Of a stretch of 64,000 nt of DNA, positions 8,329 to 16,142 are shown piece after piece (position 1 is the first letter of the stretch; each line of letters begins with the position of its first letter). Below the pieces are notes generated by a model, which saw only the letters and a list, made by a program, of their open reading frames with translations, was not told where the DNA came from and did not search any database. This stretch comes from Bacillus vallismortis. Lineage in GTDB: Bacteria > Bacillota > Bacilli > Bacillales > Bacillaceae. Both the position numbers and the translations under genes were made by a program. The stretch is taken from the NCBI RefSeq assembly GCF_004116955.1, contig NZ_CP026362.1, positions 2,738,501 to 2,802,500 of the forward strand. Reading direction: 5' to 3'.

Positions 8329-9249
8329 TCACTTATTTTTCTCATAGGATTGTTTGATCAATCCCATGATATATTCAATGTGTTCATCATCTTTTATGAA
8401 AATCTCATAGTCGCCATTTCCCCAATGGCCGGTCTCAGAGACATCTCGCATTCTATCTTCGGGATCATCCAATTCTCCCTTTTTCATATTCACCCACAGC
8501 TTAAGTCCGCTTTTTAAAAGAAGAATATCAGTGAAATTTCGTTTATTTGACGTAAACGCAATATAAAGCTTTGTCGGTTTGATTGAAATATGATCGTCCA
8601 TATTAAAAATGAATTCCTTTAGCTGCTCATAAAGCTCTATGACGTCAAACGGCTTATCTGCAAGATGATCCTCTTCAGAAAACACTTTAATTTCTTTACT
8701 GACCTCTTGAATGGTCTCACTTTGCCGCGAAATGGTCTTAATCGACTCGGATACGCCATCCGCTTTCATTTGGTTCAACTGAATCAGATCATTTTCGTAT
8801 CTTTTCATCTCCCATAATTCAATGGGCAGATCTTTAAAATGGATAGATTGCTTTTGATACACCGTAAAAACAGGAGATATAAAAATAACCTTCGACTGCG
8901 ACCAATCCACATCATCACGCCTTAAAGGAAGATCATGATTCTCATTGTACTCAAGAATGAAATCCGCTTTATGATTGAGCATTGCCGCTAAGTAGGCGTA
9001 GCCCTGATCAACAACACTGAAGTTTTTTGTATTTTTATACTCGATAATCACGAAAGCATTTGTCTCATCATCAAACGCTAACGTATCAATGCGGAAATTG
9101 CTGATCCTGAATTCAGACTTCACAAACCTGAGCCCCAACATCCGCTGAAGGTTGATTTCACATAAATCCTGAATCTCCTTTTCTTTCTTAAACGGTTTCT
9201 CGCGAATATCTTCGATTTGATTTTGGTTGTTTACTTTATAGAGATACAT
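8329..9249 (-). CDS. PD-(D/E)XK nuclease-like protein with C-terminal DUF5655-type domain
   Basis: 306 residues. The N-terminal half carries a nuclease-fold signature: ENLQ-like helix near 32, then FRIDTLAFDD and FVIIEYKN (Asp ... Glu-x-Lys, residues ~55-72), as in PD-(D/E)XK enzymes. The C-terminal ~120 residues (HISIKPTKLYIAFTSNKRNF, LKLWVNMKKGELDDPEDRMRDVSETGHWGNGDYEI) are typical of DUF5655. Such proteins are often labelled 'predicted transport protein', but the nuclease signature makes DNA metabolism or defence more likely. It starts an accessory region and is divergent from the LXG toxin gene. Confidence 0.75.
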   Translation of the reverse strand: MYLYKVNNQNQIEDIREKPFKKEKEIQDLCEINLQRMLGLRFVKSEFRISNFRIDTLAFDDETNAFVIIEYKNTKNFSVVDQGYAYLAAMLNHKADFILEYNENHDLPLRRDDVDWSQSKVIFISPVFTVYQKQSIHFKDLPIELWEMKRYENDLIQLNQMKADGVSESIKTISRQSETIQEVSKEIKVFSEEDHLADKPFDVIELYEQLKEFIFNMDDHISIKPTKLYIAFTSNKRNFTDILLLKSGLKLWVNMKKGELDDPEDRMRDVSETGHWGNGDYEIFIKDDEHIEYIMGLIKQSYEKNK

Positions 9250-9443
9250 AGGGCTGCTCCTTTACTCAATCTAACTATGCTAACGCTTCTTCGCTACAAA
9301 AAGTTTACCATATGAAACAGAATCCAAGCACAAAGACACGGATCAAAAGTCTAGTTTTTTCTTAAAAATAAGTTCTGACAGCCATTCTTTCCCGCTCCGT
9401 GGTAAAATTTTGATATTGAGTGTAAAAAAGAAGGGAAATGGTC

Positions 9444-11453
9444 ATGAAAGTATTTGAAGCGAAAACACTGCTTTCGGAAGCGACAGACCGTACAAAAGAG
9501 TACAAAGAACTAAGAACGCAAATGGTCAACTTGAGAAAAGCATTAAAAAGCGTGGCCGATCTTGGGGACAGCGAATTCTCAGGAAAAGGCGCAAGCAACA
9601 TCAAAGCATTCTACCACGACCACGTTGGTGTCACCGACCAATGGATCGACTATATCGACATGAAAATCGCATTTTTCAACAGCATCGCCGGAGCCGCCGA
9701 GGACAAAGGCCTCTCTGACGCATACATCGAAGAATCCTTTCTGGAGCACGAACTGGCAAATGCCCATAAAAAATCAAAGGCCATCATGTCCGGACAGAAA
9801 AAAGCGATGAAAGACATCCTGAACGATATCGACAACATCCTCCCGCTCGACCTGTTTTCAACAGAAACCTTCAAAGACGAGCTGGCCGATGCCAACGACA
9901 AACGCAAAAAAACACTGGAAAAATTGGACGCCTTGGACGAAGACCTAAAGACAGAATACGCCCTGTCAGAACCAAACGAACAATTCATCAAATCCGACTT
10001 CCAAAAGCTCCAAGAAGCAACAGGCAAGGGCAAAAACGCCACACCCATCCACTACAACGCCAAGGCGTACCGTGAGAGTGACATACATAAGAAAAAAGGC
10101 GACATTGAAAAGCAGACTGAGGCTTACTTGAAGATTAAGAAAGAGGAAGCGAAGGAACGCGAGATTGAAAAACTGAAAGAAAGACTGAAAAACTACGATT
10201 ATGCGGATGCCGATGAATTCTACGAAATGGCAAAAACGATCGGCTATGAAAATCTGACAGCAGAACAACAGAGATATTTCACCCAAATTGAAAACACGCG
10301 TGAACTCGAAGCAGGCTTCAAAGGGGTTGCCGTCGGCCTTTATGATTCCGGGAAAGACGCGGTCGTAGGCCTGTGGGATATGGTCACAGATCCGGGGGGA
10401 ACCGTTGAAGCAATTACAGGAGCTGTGGCTCACCCGATCAAAACGTATGAAGCCATTTCAGCGGCAATCGAAGAATCGTACCAAAAAGACATGGTGAATG
10501 GTGACACCTACTCACGAGCAAGATGGGTGTCATATGCGGTTGGCACTGTTGTCACATCAATTGTCGGCACAAAAGGTGTTGGCGCCGTCTCTAAAACAGG
10601 CACAGCTGCCAAAGTGACGACCAAAGTCAAAACAGCAGCAAGCAAATCAGCAAAAGCTCAAAAAGCCATCACGGTCTCAAAACAAACCGTTGATCACATC
10701 AAACAAAAAATAAACACAGGCATAGAAGTATCAAAAAAACACGTCAAAACCAAATTAAATCAAATCGGAGATCTCACACTTGCGGATATTCTCCCCTATC
10801 ATCCCCGTCACGATTTAGTGCCGGCAGGCGTTCCTTACAACGCAGTCAATGGGGTCACACTTAAAGAGGGACTTCAGAAATTCGCCAAGGTCATCCTGCC
10901 GAAACCGTACGGAACTTCTTCAAGCGGAAGAAGAACTCCAGCGCCAGTTGTACCGCCGGTAACCGTCAAATACGGCGAGCATTATGCAAAATGGAGCAGA
11001 AAGAAAGTACTGAAGCCGAATGTTGTCTATAAAACAAAAGAAGGCTACACGTACACCACTGACAACTATGGTAGAATTACAAGTGTCAAAGCAGACTTGC
11101 AGCTGGGAGAAGCAAAACGAAACCAATATGCACAGTCGAATGCTGGAAAGCCCCAAGACCGAAAGCCTGACGATGACGGAGGCCATTTAATCGCCACCCA
11201 ATTCAAAGGCTCAGGCCAGTTTGACAATATCGTGCCGATGAATTCTCAGATTAATAGGAGCGGTGGGAAATGGTATGAGATGGAGCAGGAGTGGGCAAAA
11301 GCTCTAAGCAAAAAACCACCTAAAAAAGTAGCAGTTCAAATAGAGCCAGTCTACTCTGGGGATTCACTTAGACCATCATATTTCGATGTAACCTACAAAA
11401 TTGGGAGCAGAAAAGAAATAAGCGTCTCTATTAAAAATCAGTCTGGGGGTTAA
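9444..11453 (+). CDS. yeeF: LXG polymorphic toxin with C-terminal DNA/RNA endonuclease, YeeF
   Basis: 669 residues from the ATG at 9444 (GAAGGG eight bases upstream); an ATG two codons earlier overlaps that site. The N-terminal LXG domain (~1-210, [13 protein letters not shown]) targets the protein to the type VII secretion system (Yuk/Ess). A helical middle follows, with a membrane-active Gly/Ala-rich part (~280-370). The C-terminal ~130 residues form an NS_2-type nuclease with the [12 protein letters not shown] motif near 580 (catalytic His) and an Asn-rich metal site ([12 protein letters not shown]). It is released for contact-dependent competition with kin. The next gene is its immunity protein. 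Confidence 0.93.
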   Translation: MKVFEAKTLLSEATDRTKEYKELRTQMVNLRKALKSVADLGDSEFSGKGASNIKAFYHDHVGVTDQWIDYIDMKIAFFNSIAGAAEDKGLSDAYIEESFLEHELANAHKKSKAIMSGQKKAMKDILNDIDNILPLDLFSTETFKDELADANDKRKKTLEKLDALDEDLKTEYALSEPNEQFIKSDFQKLQEATGKGKNATPIHYNAKAYRESDIHKKKGDIEKQTEAYLKIKKEEAKEREIEKLKERLKNYDYADADEFYEMAKTIGYENLTAEQQRYFTQIENTRELEAGFKGVAVGLYDSGKDAVVGLWDMVTDPGGTVEAITGAVAHPIKTYEAISAAIEESYQKDMVNGDTYSRARWVSYAVGTVVTSIVGTKGVGAVSKTGTAAKVTTKVKTAASKSAKAQKAITVSKQTVDHIKQKINTGIEVSKKHVKTKLNQIGDLTLADILPYHPRHDLVPAGVPYNAVNGVTLKEGLQKFAKVILPKPYGTSSSGRRTPAPVVPPVTVKYGEHYAKWSRKKVLKPNVVYKTKEGYTYTTDNYGRITSVKADLQLGEAKRNQYAQSNAGKPQDRKPDDDGGHLIATQFKGSGQFDNIVPMNSQINRSGGKWYEMEQEWAKALSKKPPKKVAVQIEPVYSGDSLRPSYFDVTYKIGSRKEISVSIKNQSGG

Positions 11454-11457
11454 AAGA

Positions 11458-11928
11458 ATGGAAACTAGGAAGATGCAAGATTTGTATCAACTTATTGGAG
11501 AAAAACTCAATGACATCATACCTGGTGAATGGACAAAGATATATCTTTATGCAGAAGTATTAGATGATTCCACAATGGTTCTTTTTCACTTCAGAACACC
11601 AGAAAATAATCAAATTATTTATTCACAAGATATACCTAACCATTACAACGTAAGCAAGGATATCTTCAAGACGTTGTTAAGAGAGCTAAGAGAACTTTTT
11701 GAAGAGCTAAGAACTGAACACAGAAATAATAACGATGATGTTTGGACGAACCTTACACTAACATTGGATCGTAGCGGAGAATTTCAATTAGATTATAATT
11801 ATGATGATATTTTAGCATCAGAATTAGATGGATATGAAAGAATCGCAATATGGGAATATAAAAACCTTGGTATTTTGCCTGAAGATGAGGATGATAAAGA
11901 ATTTGTAATTAGCTACCTCGGTCTATAA
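11458..11928 (+). CDS. yezG: Immunity protein to the YeeF toxin, YezG family
   Basis: 156 residues, 4 nt after the toxin stop, so translationally coupled. The ribosome site GGGGG lies within the end of yeeF. The sequence (LYQLIGEKLNDIIPGEWTKIYLYAEVLDDSTMVLFHFRTPE, LTLDRSGEFQLDYNYDD) matches the YezG/DUF600 immunity family, which binds and blocks the nuclease tip of LXG toxins. It is acidic, with GC content clearly lower than yeeF's N-terminal part; toxin tip and immunity usually change together by recombination. A terminator follows. Confidence 0.9.
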   Translation: METRKMQDLYQLIGEKLNDIIPGEWTKIYLYAEVLDDSTMVLFHFRTPENNQIIYSQDIPNHYNVSKDIFKTLLRELRELFEELRTEHRNNNDDVWTNLTLTLDRSGEFQLDYNYDDILASELDGYERIAIWEYKNLGILPEDEDDKEFVISYLGL

Positions 11929-11930
11929 TT

Positions 11931-11968
11931 AAAAAATAGCTCAGCCCTACTCTGCTGAGCTATTTTTT
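11931..11968 (+). terminator. Terminator of yeeF-yezG
   Basis: Perfect stem AAAAAATAGCTCAGC / GCTGAGCTATTTTTT, active in either direction, immediately after the yezG stop. Confidence 0.9.
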
Positions 11969-11991
11969 ATAAATCAATTTCAATCTAAAAT

Positions 11992-12712
11992 AAAGAAATT
12001 TTAGAGGTTTCTATAATGAGGCTAACCTTTCTCAAGACAATTATCTATCATTATGCAAACAACCTAATATACTACCAGAAGAAATAAAGTCATTTGTAAA
12101 ATCAATGGAGATACATTTTGAGAATATAAGCATGGATGAAATATGTCCCTCAGCTGCTTATCAGTTTGAATTTCCTAAATTTGAGAAGAATGAGTTTCAT
12201 GTACACTATACCAGTAAACTTATGATTTCAAAATTTGCTCCTGTCTATTACCTGCAACACCATTTTCACAATAGAAAATGGTGATCCCGAAAGAGCAACT
12301 CCCGTGTTAGATGGTTTCAGTACACAATCTTATTCTATACCTCAACAGAAACTAGACACAAAACTGAATTAAATCTTAAAAGAAATGGGATACATTGCTC
12401 TTACTTACCAAGAGAACGAAGTCATTTGTGATCTTGATATAAAAACAGAGCCTTTATTCGGCCCCAGAATCACGGTAGAAACTAGCATTATTTCGTGACT
12501 TGCTAGAACTTTGCCCATACTAGATGCTGGAGGATTACTTTTTTATAATCTAACATTACCTTAATAGATCATCTGTCCTGAAAGATGAACTCTATAAATG
12601 TCTTGAACCAAATTATAAATTTCAAAAAACAACGAACTTGTCTCATTTCCTTAACTTGTATATAAAGTTATTAAATGTTAGTATTTTACTTGAAGGAATA
12701 AAAAACTATTAA
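11992..12712 (+). pseudogene. Decayed gene (former ~230-codon ORF) downstream of yezG
   Basis: Three coding-like pieces in different frames follow each other. Piece 1 (11992-12284) contains LPEEIKSFVKSMEIHFENIS and FEKNEFHVHYTSKLMISKF. Piece 2 (~12268-12498) contains ENGDPERATPVLDGFST, an in-frame TAA, then ILKEMGYIALTYQENEVICD. Piece 3 (~12561-12712) contains LKDELYKCLEPNYKFQ and ends just before the next gene's ribosome site. Two frameshifts and stops have killed it, and no start with a ribosome site remains. Position after an LXG toxin/immunity pair suggests an extra immunity or orphan-toxin gene, but no family is recognised. Confidence 0.7.
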
Positions 12713-12725
12713 AAGGGAGATGACT

Positions 12726-13286
12726 ATGAAAAAAATATTGTGTTTTGTTTTAATTTCTGCGGTGACATTAGGTTCTTCACTTTTCGTATCAGAAAACGCA
12801 CAAGCGAAAAGTGTACAAGTTCAATCCGAAAATGAAATTGAATTTGATTTAACTAAGAATGAAAAGCAAGAGTTTACGTTTGAAAATGAAAAAGGACAAA
12901 CTGTAAAAGTAGGAATGGAACCAATCAATGATTTTCACATCAATAAAGACTACACAATCGGAAAAGGGACAACTACATGGCGGACATACTATGATGTAGG
13001 AACACTCATGGGAAGTTTTCATTCAACAATTTATGTTCCAAGTAAGGGATATTCTCAAATTCAAGAAGTCTATAATCCACAAAATAGAGGGGTAGGAGGA
13101 ACTATAACTAATGATAAACTATCACTTATCAGAAAAACACAGACTTCATCATTACCTGCCCTTGCTCAATATCGTTTAGAATACAAAGTAGGGATTGGAG
13201 ATTTTGGTTACTCTGGGACAGCAACTCTAACATTAAAGGTAAAAGGGACGAAGGTAACTACTGAACAATCAGGATTTTATTGGTGA
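12726..13286 (+). CDS. Secreted beta-rich protein (DUF5626/YolA-like)
   Basis: 186 residues from the ATG at 12726, with AAAGGGAG at good spacing; an ATG two codons earlier overlaps that site. A clear Sec signal peptide (MKKILCFVLISAVTLGSSLF, cleavage after AQA near residue 30) precedes a beta-rich mature domain: EIEFDLTKNEKQEFTFENEKG, then strands to the C-terminal KVTTEQSGFYW. The opening resembles the short secreted DUF5626/YolA proteins of Bacillus; the assignment is tentative. No catalytic residues stand out. Its terminator has been split off by an insertion sequence. AT-rich composition suggests it is part of the accessory island. Confidence 0.7.
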   Translation: MKKILCFVLISAVTLGSSLFVSENAQAKSVQVQSENEIEFDLTKNEKQEFTFENEKGQTVKVGMEPINDFHINKDYTIGKGTTTWRTYYDVGTLMGSFHSTIYVPSKGYSQIQEVYNPQNRGVGGTITNDKLSLIRKTQTSSLPALAQYRLEYKVGIGDFGYSGTATLTLKVKGTKVTTEQSGFYW

Positions 13287-13293
13287 TAGTAAA

Positions 13294-13320
13294 GAGGATG
13301 TTTCTTACAAGAGACATCCT
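13294..13320 (+). repeat. Left 27-bp direct repeat flanking the IS1182-family element
   Basis: A 27-bp palindromic sequence (core AGGATGTTTCTTA.AAGAGACATCCT halves) is repeated at 14876-14902 with one central mismatch. It is the stem of the upstream gene's terminator; this copy has lost its T-tract. Confidence 0.85.
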
Positions 13321-14875
13321 CAGCTTGTAGAGAAAACGACGTTTTTTCTACAAGCTTTTTTGTTTTCTGCTGTTTCTTTAGTTGTTCAGCGGATTTCAAA
13401 AACTAAAAAAGAGCTCCCACATACCTAGCTCTGCTTGGCTAGGTATGTGGCAATCTTCTTCATGTTCTGGCATGCGGCTGTGAGGAGAACTTGTTCACTC
13501 ACATTCCGTTTTCCCCTCAACCTGCAATAGCGAAGCCCATGCAGCTGTTTTGAATCTGCAAAGCTTCGCTCTATTTTTTCTTTTCTTTTTTTATAGAGGG
13601 TTTTCCCTGAAACAGACAAACGATTTTGTCTGATCTTTTCTTTATGGTCCTCCCATACATGACGGGTGATGACCTTCTGGCGGTTCTTTGATCTTGTGCA
13701 TTGCGCAAGCAATGGGCATGCGGAACAGGTTTCAGGATTTGATTTATATGACCGGTAGCCTTTTCGGTCAGTTGTTGAGTATGTAAGTACCTGCTGGTTC
13801 GGGCAAATGTAACTGTCTTGTTCACTGTCATAATGAAACTTCCATTTTGGAAACAAACCTCTAGTAGGGTGATATCGTCTATGCGCAATAACGCCAAAAA
13901 TATGGCGGTCGGCTAACCCTTTACAGATCGGAGTCGTTAAATAACCAGAATCAAGAGCGACGGCTTCTACTTCAAAACGAAATCGTGCAATTTGGTGATC
14001 TAATCGGTCAAGATAAGGCACAGAATCATGGACATTTCCAGGCGTAACATAGGCGTCGGTGATAATGTTATGTTTCATATCCGTTGTTCGGTGATCTAAG
14101 TAAAAGAAACCCTCCGGTTTGTTTTCGCGATACATATAACCACTTTCCGGATCAGTGGTACTGTGGCGGATCTCTTTTTCAGCTTTCACCTCCTCTTTGG
14201 CCGGTAATGGCTTTTTTCCGTGCTCCTCTCGATCTTCTTGAATGGCTTCATTTAAATCTTTGATATAGTTTTGTGTATCCTGTTCAATCGTTTTTCTTGT
14301 GTATTTGTGCTTGTTGGCATTGGCTTTCAGATGAGTTGAATCAGTGAAAAGGACACGTCCGCCCACCATATCATGATTGATGGCCTGAAGAACAATCTCA
14401 TCAAAAATGTCTTGGAAAATCGTTGTATCTTTAAAGCGTGTACGTCTGTTCCAGCTGATGGTGGAGTGGTGCGGAACTGGGTCATTGATATTCAGGCCCA
14501 AAAACCATCTGTACGCCATATTGTAATAAATTTCTTTTTCAAGCTGTCTTTCTGAACGGATACCGTAGAGGTAGCCGATAAACATCATTTTGAATAAAAT
14601 CAGCGGGTCGAGTGAGGGGCGGCCTTTGTTTTCGCTGTAGTAAGGCTTAACCTTTTCAATGATAAAAGAGAAGTCGATGTGTTTATCAATTTTTCGAAGC
14701 AAATGATCCTCTTCGACGAGTTGGTCAAGCAGAACAAATTCGGCTGCGTTTTGAGAAGGATTTCTTGTGTGGAACATAAGAAAAACACCGTCCTTTTTAG
14801 TCTTTCTTTTATTTTATTACAGAAGAATGGATATTTTAAGGAAAAATAAAGGCTGTCGAGATTTTCCGACAGCCT
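13321..14875 (-). mobile_element. IS1182-family insertion sequence
   Basis: About 1555 bp, with one transposase gene and imperfect terminal inverted repeats (left CAGCTTGTAGAGAAAA; right end, inverted, CAGGCTGTCGGAAAA). Each end also forms its own hairpin (GCTTGTAGA / TCTACAAGC on the left, GGCTGTCG / CGACAGCC on the right). These would block transcription entering the element. It is bounded by 27-bp direct copies of a terminator palindrome, so the target was an intrinsic terminator. The boundaries are inferred from the repeats. Confidence 0.85.
13425..14777 (-). CDS. IS1182-family DDE transposase
   Basis: 450 residues, intact. The N-terminus has the family's helical DNA-binding part (PLILFKMMFIGYLYGIRSERQLEKEI, FLGLNINDPVPHHSTISWNRR). 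The DDE core follows: LFTDSTHLKANANKHKYTRKT near 145, then VALDSGYLTTP near 274, and a C-terminal Cys cluster CPNQQ...CSACPLLAQCTRS and RSFADSKQLHGLRYCRLRG carrying the catalytic Glu region. No frameshift or stop interrupts it, so the copy is probably active. The start ATG at 14777 is preceded by GGACGG. Confidence 0.95.
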   Translation of the reverse strand: MFHTRNPSQNAAEFVLLDQLVEEDHLLRKIDKHIDFSFIIEKVKPYYSENKGRPSLDPLILFKMMFIGYLYGIRSERQLEKEIYYNMAYRWFLGLNINDPVPHHSTISWNRRTRFKDTTIFQDIFDEIVLQAINHDMVGGRVLFTDSTHLKANANKHKYTRKTIEQDTQNYIKDLNEAIQEDREEHGKKPLPAKEEVKAEKEIRHSTTDPESGYMYRENKPEGFFYLDHRTTDMKHNIITDAYVTPGNVHDSVPYLDRLDHQIARFRFEVEAVALDSGYLTTPICKGLADRHIFGVIAHRRYHPTRGLFPKWKFHYDSEQDSYICPNQQVLTYSTTDRKGYRSYKSNPETCSACPLLAQCTRSKNRQKVITRHVWEDHKEKIRQNRLSVSGKTLYKKRKEKIERSFADSKQLHGLRYCRLRGKRNVSEQVLLTAACQNMKKIATYLAKQS

Positions 14876-14902
14876 GAGGATGTTTCTTATAAGAGACATC
14901 CT
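14876..14902 (+). terminator. Right 27-bp direct repeat, retaining the terminator T-tract
   Basis: Same palindrome as 13294-13320 and followed by TTTTTTC, so this is the functional half of the original terminator of the secreted-protein gene, now 1.6 kb away from it. Confidence 0.8.
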
Positions 14903-14914
14903 TTTTTCTTATAA

Positions 14915-15007
14915 TCAATTAGACCTCCGCCTTTTAAATGCTCTCACAATCGCATATACAATACCAATTACAACTAAAACAGAAATTATTGCAGTTCCTA
15001 ATGGCAT
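14915..15007 (-). CDS. Small single-pass membrane peptide, 30 residues
   Basis: The ATG at 15007 has a perfect AGGAGG seven bases upstream. The product is MPLGTAIISVLVVIGIVYAI followed by VRAFKRRRSN: one transmembrane helix (about 4-21) and a strongly basic C-terminal tail. That architecture is shared by small regulatory membrane proteins and some type I toxins. The stop lies 12 bp from the IS1182 right repeat, and the palindrome there would also terminate this minus-strand transcript. No antisense RNA is obvious. Family unknown. Confidence 0.6.
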   Translation of the reverse strand: MPLGTAIISVLVVIGIVYAIVRAFKRRRSN

Positions 15008-15464
15008 TCAATAACCTCCTAACGAAAAATTTCCTTTTTCATTTATTATTTTAAATCACCTTATACAAATGTAAACCCATTTATAACCTTTTGATCCTTT
15101 ATGCTCACTATCAATTTGAAAGTTATTATGAATTAGAGTTTAAGGAGATGAATATACCATTTGATGATGCACTTTTAAGCCTTCTTGCTTTGTTAGCTTC
15201 TTAAATCTCTCAGAGACTGCAGATAATTATTGTCATTGTATTAATTATCCTTGGTAATTATGATTGTTGTAATTGCCTCTTTGTCAATTCATACTGAGAA
15301 TTGTTATGAAGGAGAAACTCAGGTATAAGATTAACAGATTAATACCTTTCATATCTTAGTGAAAAAGAAGTTGTAGGATTATAATGGGCAGATGGATGAT
15401 TCTGTTATCTGACTCAAAAAGATGGTTCATGCCCGCAAACAAATTCAGAGAGGGGATTGTTTGT
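15008..15464. other. AT-rich stretch without a supported gene
   Basis: Only short frames occur here. One plus-strand frame ending at ~15204 (NIPFDDALLSLLALLAS) looks coding-like, but AAGGAG directly abuts its ATG. It may be a gene remnant. The last ~100 bp form the leader of the Phr-like gene. Confidence 0.4.
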
Positions 15465-15662
15465 ATGAAATGTAAACTGACTTTGTGCGCTGTAATTGCT
15501 TTGATCGGTGTAAGCTTTATCAGTTCTTCCTTAGGCAATGAAGTAAATGTGGCATCCAGAAACATGACAAGCAAAGCTGCAAACGATTCAACGAACTCCC
15601 TGGAAGACAAAGCCATCTTTGACAAGGAAATGACGATTGCAGAAAACGGAACGCTTGGTTAA
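15465..15662 (+). CDS. Orphan Phr-type signalling peptide precursor carrying SRNMT
   Basis: 65 residues from the ATG at 15465 (GAGAGGGG nine bases upstream). Longer in-frame starts have no ribosome site. A short basic start and hydrophobic export segment (KCKLTLCAVIALIGVSFISSS) are followed by a polar tail with VASRNMTSK. SRNMT differs by one residue from the PhrE signal SRNVT and follows the Phr pattern (ERGMT, ARNQT, DRNTT). Phr precursors are usually ~40-60 residues, so the tail after the pentapeptide is long. No intact rap gene is adjacent, so this would be an orphan signal. A terminator follows. Confidence 0.65.
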   Translation: MKCKLTLCAVIALIGVSFISSSLGNEVNVASRNMTSKAANDSTNSLEDKAIFDKEMTIAENGTLG

Positions 15663-15666
15663 GGCA

Positions 15667-15695
15667 AGACGCAGCTTTGGGCTGCGTCTATTTTT
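15667..15695 (+). terminator. Terminator of the Phr-like gene
   Basis: Stem AGACGCAGC / GCTGCGTCT with a 5-nt loop and T-rich tail. Confidence 0.85.
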
Positions 15696-15789
15696 CTGAG
15701 AAAATAGGTGACAAAGCGATAGAATGTTTATGTTCAAACTCTATATGCCGGCCCAAACCAATTCCTTAAAAATAAGATAGGTGGAAGCA

Positions 15790-16089
15790 ATGTATAACCA
15801 ATTACGAGAAATAGTAAACCTTTTAGAAAAGATAAATAGCTACTGTCAAACAAATACAATTTCCGTTGAACAATTTAAAGAACAACAAGACAATCTAAAT
15901 GACTTATCTGCAATAATAAACGATATGGATAAACTTCTACAAAAGAGTAAACGCATTGATCTTAACAATGTTCAAGAAGTTGATCTACTCTTGTTCGAAA
16001 TCCACAAAATGACAACCTTACTTGAATGGCATATACCCGAAATAAGTGATTTAAATATAAGATTGCTGAAGAAAAACATGGAAGCATAA
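15790..16089 (+). CDS. Small helical protein, unknown
   Basis: 99 residues from the ATG at 15790 (AGGTGG five bases upstream); the GTG three codons earlier overlaps that site. It is acidic and almost entirely helical with heptad spacing (LREIVNLLEKINSYC, EQQDNLNDLSAIINDMDKLLQKS, EVDLLLFEIHKMTTLLEWHI), suggesting a coiled-coil bundle in the cytosol. No signal peptide or known motif is seen. Low GC places it with the accessory island rather than with rlmCD. It could be an immunity or anti-activator protein; that is only a guess from context. Confidence 0.55.
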   Translation: MYNQLREIVNLLEKINSYCQTNTISVEQFKEQQDNLNDLSAIINDMDKLLQKSKRIDLNNVQEVDLLLFEIHKMTTLLEWHIPEISDLNIRLLKKNMEA

Positions 16090-16109
16090 GCATTTTCTTT
16101 AACAATAAA

Positions 16110-16142
16110 AAGGCAACACCCAACAAAGGGGTTAGTTGCCTT
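16110..16142. terminator. Terminator between the helical gene and rlmCD
   Basis: Stem AAGGCAAC / GTTGCCTT between convergent genes; it overlaps the last codons of rlmCD. Confidence 0.55.

Noticed and set aside
15118..15204. Short plus-strand frame ending LLSLLALLAS
   Set aside because: AAGGAG abuts the ATG with no spacing and the frame upstream has no start; too short to support.
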